From positions 1 to 24,278 of IMG/VR virus record IMGVR_UViG_3300010885_033421: a stretch of DNA of 24,278 nucleotides, one strand, 5' to 3'. Position numbers and translations under genes: made by a program. Positions 21,428 to 24,278 of the stretch are shown here, in pieces; the stretch's first letter is position 1; each line of letters starts with the position of its first letter. Below the pieces are notes generated by a model, which saw only the letters and a list, made by a program, of their open reading frames with translations, was not told the DNA's origin and made no database searches. This DNA comes from a virus.

Positions 21428-22578
21428 AACGCGTTGCGTTCCCGCTCCTCGGTCTGATCTTCACCACAATCTTCTTCCTTCCGATCGTCCGAGCTGAAGA
21501 GCCGCCGCAGCCAGGCGTGACGATGACCGTCTACAGCGGCTTCACCGCGCAGGCATTTCACCCGTGGGAGACGCCGCCTGATTGGGAGCCGTGCTACGTC
21601 GCCGTCGTCCCGAACATTGACTTTGACTGGGGTGGAGGCGTCGTCTCCGACGGTTGCCCACGCGACCAGTTCATGGTGCACTTCTCTGGCTGGCTTACCG
21701 TTCCAGAAAGCGGCCAATGGGAGTTCCTCAACTGGAGCGATGACGGCTGGTACATGACGCTGGACGGCGTGGTGACCATTGACGACTGGAATTTCCACGG
21801 TTGCGGCGGGCACTGGTCGGGACCGAACGAGGGCTACTCGCAACTGGTCGCCGCTCAGTCCTACGCACTAGACGTCTGGATGTTTGAGTGGGGTGGTGGC
21901 GCGTGCGCACGCCTTGACTACGGATCACCAAGCGGCTACGGCACTGTCCCGCCTGCGTGGCTCACCACTTCCCCACTGCCAATCCCTGAACCATCGCCGT
22001 CGGTTGAACCGTCAACGGAGGCAACGCCAAGCCCGACGCCAACTGAGGAGCCGACCATTGACCCATCACCAACCGAATCTCCAACACCGGACCCGACTGC
22101 CACACCCGAGCCGACGCCCGAACCGTCACCATCCGTGGAACCTACGCCAATTGCTACGCCTGAACCTACTCCTAGCGCTACTCCTACTCCTCGCCCTGGT
22201 CCTTCAGAAGTCGTAAGCCCGTCGCCTACCGCGACACCTACGCCAACACCACCGCCGACGCCATCACCGTCACCGATTGAGTCCTCATCACCTGATCCGT
22301 CTCCTGCAGCGTCGCCTTCGATGGAGCCCACACCTACGCCTACAGAAACACCGCAGCCTCCGGCAAATGCCGTTGAGGCCGTATCGCAAGCGGTAGACGC
22401 GGCAACGAAAGCGGTTGCTGAGGCGGTCGGCGCCGCGGTCTCAAAGATCACCAAGCTCGGGCAAGACCTCAGCCCCGCGCAGAAAGCCAAAGCGCGCCCC
22501 GTCGCCGTCGCGCTGGTCATCTCCCAAATCGCATCCGCAGCGGCAGCGGCTGCAACCAACATCCGAAAGGCGAAATGA
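21424..22578 (+). CDS. Secreted PA14-like protein with Pro/Thr-rich stalk
   Basis: A 384-aa protein. Residues 1-24 form a signal peptide (KR, then a hydrophobic core, then VRA before EE). Residues about 32-175 resemble a PA14 carbohydrate-binding domain: VHFSGWLTVPESGQWEFLNW, then SDDGWYMTLDGVVTIDDW and a closing YALDVWMFEWGGGACARLDY. Four cysteines (57, 78, 127, 161) could form two disulfides, which fits export. Residues about 185-338 are a low-complexity stalk of P-[TS]-P-x repeats. Residues about 339-384 are Ala-rich and helical, with a moderately hydrophobic segment and a basic end. It is coupled to the peptide upstream by ATGA and is followed by the holin candidate. A virion, cell-surface or lysis role are all possible. 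Confidence 0.75.
   Translation: MKRVAFPLLGLIFTTIFFLPIVRAEEPPQPGVTMTVYSGFTAQAFHPWETPPDWEPCYVAVVPNIDFDWGGGVVSDGCPRDQFMVHFSGWLTVPESGQWEFLNWSDDGWYMTLDGVVTIDDWNFHGCGGHWSGPNEGYSQLVAAQSYALDVWMFEWGGGACARLDYGSPSGYGTVPPAWLTTSPLPIPEPSPSVEPSTEATPSPTPTEEPTIDPSPTESPTPDPTATPEPTPEPSPSVEPTPIATPEPTPSATPTPRPGPSEVVSPSPTATPTPTPPPTPSPSPIESSSPDPSPAASPSMEPTPTPTETPQPPANAVEAVSQAVDAATKAVAEAVGAAVSKITKLGQDLSPAQKAKARPVAVALVISQIASAAAAAATNIRKAK
21980..22370 (+). repeat. Low-complexity Pro/Thr/Ser-rich coding repeat
   Basis: In-gene degenerate repeat encoding P-[ST]-P-[ST]-x-E-P units in the stalk of the PA14-like protein. Codons are mixed (CCA, CCG, CCT, CCC), so the repetition is at protein rather than DNA level, which suggests selection for a stiff extended stalk and not recent slippage. 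The middle (about 22140-22220) uses more CCT/ACT codons than its surroundings. Confidence 0.7.
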
Positions 22579-22581
22579 ACC

Positions 22582-22761
22582 ATGTTGAAGCGCTTCATCA
22601 ACGATCTGATCTCTGGCCTCTGGGTAGTGATTGGACTGCTGTTTGCCTTACTGGCACTGCCGTCCGGCAGCGAAACCCAAAGCACGATGACCGCCCTGTT
22701 CTTAGGGCTCACGTTGGTATGGCTCGCAACGGGCCCATTGCGATGGAAGGACGGCGACTAG
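22582..22761 (+). CDS. Two-segment membrane protein, holin candidate
   Basis: A 59-aa protein from ATG 22582, 3 bases after the PA14 gene stop, ending at TAG 22761 immediately before the next ATG. It has MLKRF at the N-terminus, a first hydrophobic segment ISGLWVVIGLLFALLAL, a short polar turn (SGSETQS), a second segment MTALFLGLTLVWLA, and a charged C-terminus RWKDGD. Two membrane segments, a positive N-terminus and location just upstream of an endolysin candidate fit a class II holin. GAAAGG lies at about 22564-22569. There is no family motif, so holin is inferred from topology and place. Confidence 0.6.
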   Translation: MLKRFINDLISGLWVVIGLLFALLALPSGSETQSTMTALFLGLTLVWLATGPLRWKDGD

Positions 22762-23013
22762 ATGACGACTGCAGATCACATTGAGGACATCCACGAGCAG
22801 GGCTGGACGAAGATTGACACCGCCCCCGGTGAGTGGGTGGCGCTTGTCCCGAATGATAACAACAGCGCCTACGGCGGCACCTTGTGGATTCGTGCTGAGG
22901 ACGGCAACGACTACGCCGAGGGCGTGACCGAAGGCTTTCCCGTAAGCGCCGCGCTGGATCACGAAGCCGCAGGGCGCGCAATCGCAATTATCGTCAAGAA
23001 GGGAATCGCCTGA
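22762..23013 (+). CDS. Hypothetical protein, 83 aa
   Basis: A small acidic protein containing TKIDTAPGEWVALVPND and YGGTLWIRAEDGNDYAEGV, a beta-rich core followed by a helix (AALDHEAAGRAIAIIVKKG). No family recognised. The ATG directly follows the stop of the holin candidate, and its TGA shares its A with the ATG of the peptidase gene (TGATG at 23011-23015), so it is part of the same coupled lysis-region operon. Soluble by sequence. Confidence 0.65.
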   Translation: MTTADHIEDIHEQGWTKIDTAPGEWVALVPNDNNSAYGGTLWIRAEDGNDYAEGVTEGFPVSAALDHEAAGRAIAIIVKKGIA

Positions 23014-23660
23014 TGCAATACCGCGTCAAGTCGCAACTCTACGCCGACGCCGAGGCTCAAGTGAAAGGCGTCGCCAATCAGATCCTAGACGACTGCACCT
23101 GGAGCAGCTCCGCTGCGTGCGTCTCTTGGGTGAATCAGTACGCACCCGGCAAGGACTTCTCCGCCGCTGACGGCGTTGCAGCGTTTGAGAAGGCCACCGG
23201 GCGCAAGGATAAGCAAGGCGTCAACGACGCAGGCGGCTCACTCCCCGAGGCTGCTAAGACGATTGCCGTGCTCGGTGCCAAGGCGAGATACGCAAAGTCA
23301 TGGGACGACGCAATGACCGCCGCCAAGGCTGGCGCGGCGCTTATGGTCTGGGTCCAACAGGGTCCATCATTTTATCCGCCTGAAGTGCACATCTCGAAAT
23401 GGCACGACGCTTGGGCAAAGTGGTGGGCGAAGACCGATCCTGCTCACTTCAAGAAAGGCTACGGGCACATGACCTCCGCCGCGTGGTGCGCCGATCACAA
23501 GTTCCAGTGGGCCTGCCCAACGCGCGACGACAAGACGGATGCCGAGAAGTTTGCCGTCCCCGTCACCGAGGCGCAGCTTCGACAAATCGCCAGCAGCAAG
23601 GTAAAGGCTGGCGTCATCTCCGCCGACTACAAGGCGCTTCTGATTGTGACCGCCAAGTGA
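23013..23660 (+). CDS. C39-like cysteine peptidase, endolysin candidate
   Basis: A 215-aa protein. DDCTWSSSAACVSWVNQY places Cys28 before a helix, like the catalytic Cys of papain-like C39 peptidases (QxxCxxxS/A). KAGAALMVWVQQG forms the central strand, and YGHMTSAAWC contains His152, the likely catalytic His, with Asp161 or Asp172 as possible third residue. C36, C159 and C168 are additional cysteines. KWHDAWAKWW is an aromatic-rich surface. The C-terminal roughly 40 aa are helical (TEAQLRQIASSKVKAGVISADYKALL), possibly a wall- or peptidoglycan-binding tail. Position after a holin candidate suggests an endolysin that cleaves peptidoglycan cross-links; the match is motif-level, so confidence is moderate. 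The stop overlaps the next GTG. Confidence 0.55.
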   Translation: MQYRVKSQLYADAEAQVKGVANQILDDCTWSSSAACVSWVNQYAPGKDFSAADGVAAFEKATGRKDKQGVNDAGGSLPEAAKTIAVLGAKARYAKSWDDAMTAAKAGAALMVWVQQGPSFYPPEVHISKWHDAWAKWWAKTDPAHFKKGYGHMTSAAWCADHKFQWACPTRDDKTDAEKFAVPVTEAQLRQIASSKVKAGVISADYKALLIVTAK

Positions 23661-24043
23661 CGGCCAAGAAGTCGCCCACGGTCGCCGAAGAGTTGGAGCA
23701 GCTCAAGGACGCCGACTGGAAGGGCATCGCCTCTGAGGGCGTGAACGTTATCGCCGCGGCAACCGCCGCGACAGGAAAGGAACACACCATGACCGCAAAG
23801 ATCATCGCATTCCTCAAGCACATCAAGGACAACACCGGCATTGACGAAGCCCTTCTTGAGTTCAGCCGCTGTTTCTTGCTCGTATCCATCTCATGCGCGT
23901 TGGGCCTCGGAGTGCCATTACTCCAAATCGACGGACCAAACATGAGCATTGTGCTCTCGGCTGGTCTTGCCTCGGGCCTTCAGGTGCTGGTCAAGTACCT
24001 TGACCCTAAACAAACGGCGTTTGGAATCAAAGAGAAGAAGTAA
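23657..24043 (+). CDS. Membrane protein, holin-like, with possible internal start
   Basis: A 128-aa protein from GTG 23657, coupled to the peptidase stop by GTGA. Residues 1-44 are soluble and Ala/Glu-rich. An in-frame ATG at 23789 (residue 45) has its own AGGAAAGG (23773-23780) and would give an 84-aa protein. The membrane part has segments CFLLVSISCALGLGVPLL and MSIVLSAGLASGLQVLV, ending in a charged tail (KYLDPKQ...KEKK). Two segments and a Lys-rich end fit a holin or holin antagonist. If both starts are used, a long and a short form of one membrane protein would be made, as in other dual-start holins. Which form dominates cannot be read from sequence. Confidence 0.6.
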   Translation: MTAKKSPTVAEELEQLKDADWKGIASEGVNVIAAATAATGKEHTMTAKIIAFLKHIKDNTGIDEALLEFSRCFLLVSISCALGLGVPLLQIDGPNMSIVLSAGLASGLQVLVKYLDPKQTAFGIKEKK

Positions 24044-24044
24044 A

Positions 24045-24078
24045 GGTCGGAGATACCGACCGTCCGAGCGGGGCTCGG
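24045..24078 (+). terminator. Tandem hairpins after the lysis region
   Basis: Two 6-bp perfect hairpins lie back to back: GGTCGG-agata-CCGACC (24045-24061) and CCGAGC-ggg-GCTCGG (24064-24078). Neither has a following T-run, so they are either weak terminators or RNA stability structures. They mark the only clear break between the coupled lysis genes and the next gene. Confidence 0.45.
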
Positions 24079-24116
24079 CAATCGCCAGCAGCGAAGCAGT
24101 AGGAGGCTTGTGGCTG

Positions 24117-24278
24117 ATGGGAAACCTAGCAGAAGCGATCGCTGGGATTAGTGCGCGGCGGCGTGGTCCGCAGTGCACGGTCTCGGTGATCCTCGACAAA
24201 CTTGCAACGACGGACCAGAAAGAACTGGCAAACGTCTTGGCGGATCACGCGATCTCGTCGCAGATTATCTCGCAGGGA
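24117..24278 (+). CDS. Partial gene, small helical (HTH-like) protein
   Basis: Starts at ATG 24117 with AGGAGG at 24101-24106 (a TTG at 24108 in the same frame is too close to the ribosome binding site). The frame is open to the window end, 54 codons: MGNLAEAIAGISARRRGPQC, then TVSVILDKLATTDQKELANV, then LADHAISSQIISQG. The pattern of a short Leu-rich helix, a D-x-x-E-L-x-x-x-L helix and SxxIIxxG resembles small HTH-like DNA-binding proteins found in actinobacterial phages, where the last segment would be the recognition helix. The C-terminus lies beyond the window, so the call is tentative. Confidence 0.6.
   Translation, partial: MGNLAEAIAGISARRRGPQCTVSVILDKLATTDQKELANVLADHAISSQIISQG

Noticed and set aside
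21936-22712. Long minus-strand frame (258 aa) opposite the Pro/Thr-rich stalk
   Set aside because: It is Gly/Val/Asp repeats that mirror the P-T-P codons on the + strand; no ribosome binding site and no family signal.

Overview
This window is a continuous stretch of a tailed double-stranded DNA phage (or prophage) genome with HK97-type head genes and a long, probably non-contractile (siphovirus-like) tail. Every gene I can support lies on the + strand. Genes are packed tightly, often with ATGA, GTGA or TGATG stop/start overlaps. The DNA is GC-rich (roughly 60% by eye). Together with the gene content, this suggests a phage of a high-GC bacterium, plausibly an actinobacterium, possibly from an environmental or metagenomic source. 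The host is inference: no tRNA, integrase or host gene is visible to fix it.

Layout. (1) 60-3605, packaging and portal: P27-like small terminase, large terminase, a tiny Cys-rich protein, HK97-type portal. (2) 3602-6994, head: prohead protease with a C-terminal scaffold-like extension, a major capsid protein gene split by a group I intron (about 5345-5590), and a gp6-like head-tail connector. (3) 7054-9636, a translationally coupled sugar cassette: GT4-like glycosyltransferase, small zinc ribbon, GT2-like glycosyltransferase, sugar nucleotidyltransferase-like protein. (4) 9650-12299, a small beta-domain protein, a collagen-like repeat fibre with an exchangeable-looking tip, and a 42-residue protein. 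(5) 12296-21245, tail: tail terminator-like protein, major tail protein, tail assembly chaperones joined by a -1 frameshift (CCCCCCT at 14312-14318), a gp10-like protein, tape measure, a large minor tail protein, a glycine-rich adhesin and a small accessory protein. (6) 21242-24043, lysis or envelope region: coiled-coil plus membrane peptide, secreted PA14-like protein with a Pro/Thr-rich stalk, a 59-residue two-membrane-segment holin candidate, an unknown protein, a C39-like cysteine peptidase (endolysin candidate), and a membrane protein with two possible starts. (7) 24044-24278, two hairpins and the start of a small gene that runs off the window.

How it works together: terminase and portal package DNA into a capsid matured by the protease. 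The capsid gene must be spliced to make full-length capsid protein. UUCG-capped hairpins follow the capsid and tail-tube genes and probably set the stoichiometry of these two most abundant proteins against downstream genes. The sugar cassette between head and tail genes may decorate virion proteins. The most notable items are the small intron in the capsid gene without a homing endonuclease, the sugar cassette, the secreted PA14 protein, and two consecutive gene junctions that lack any ATG/GTG/TTG start. I found no CRISPR array, rRNA, tRNA or insertion sequence.
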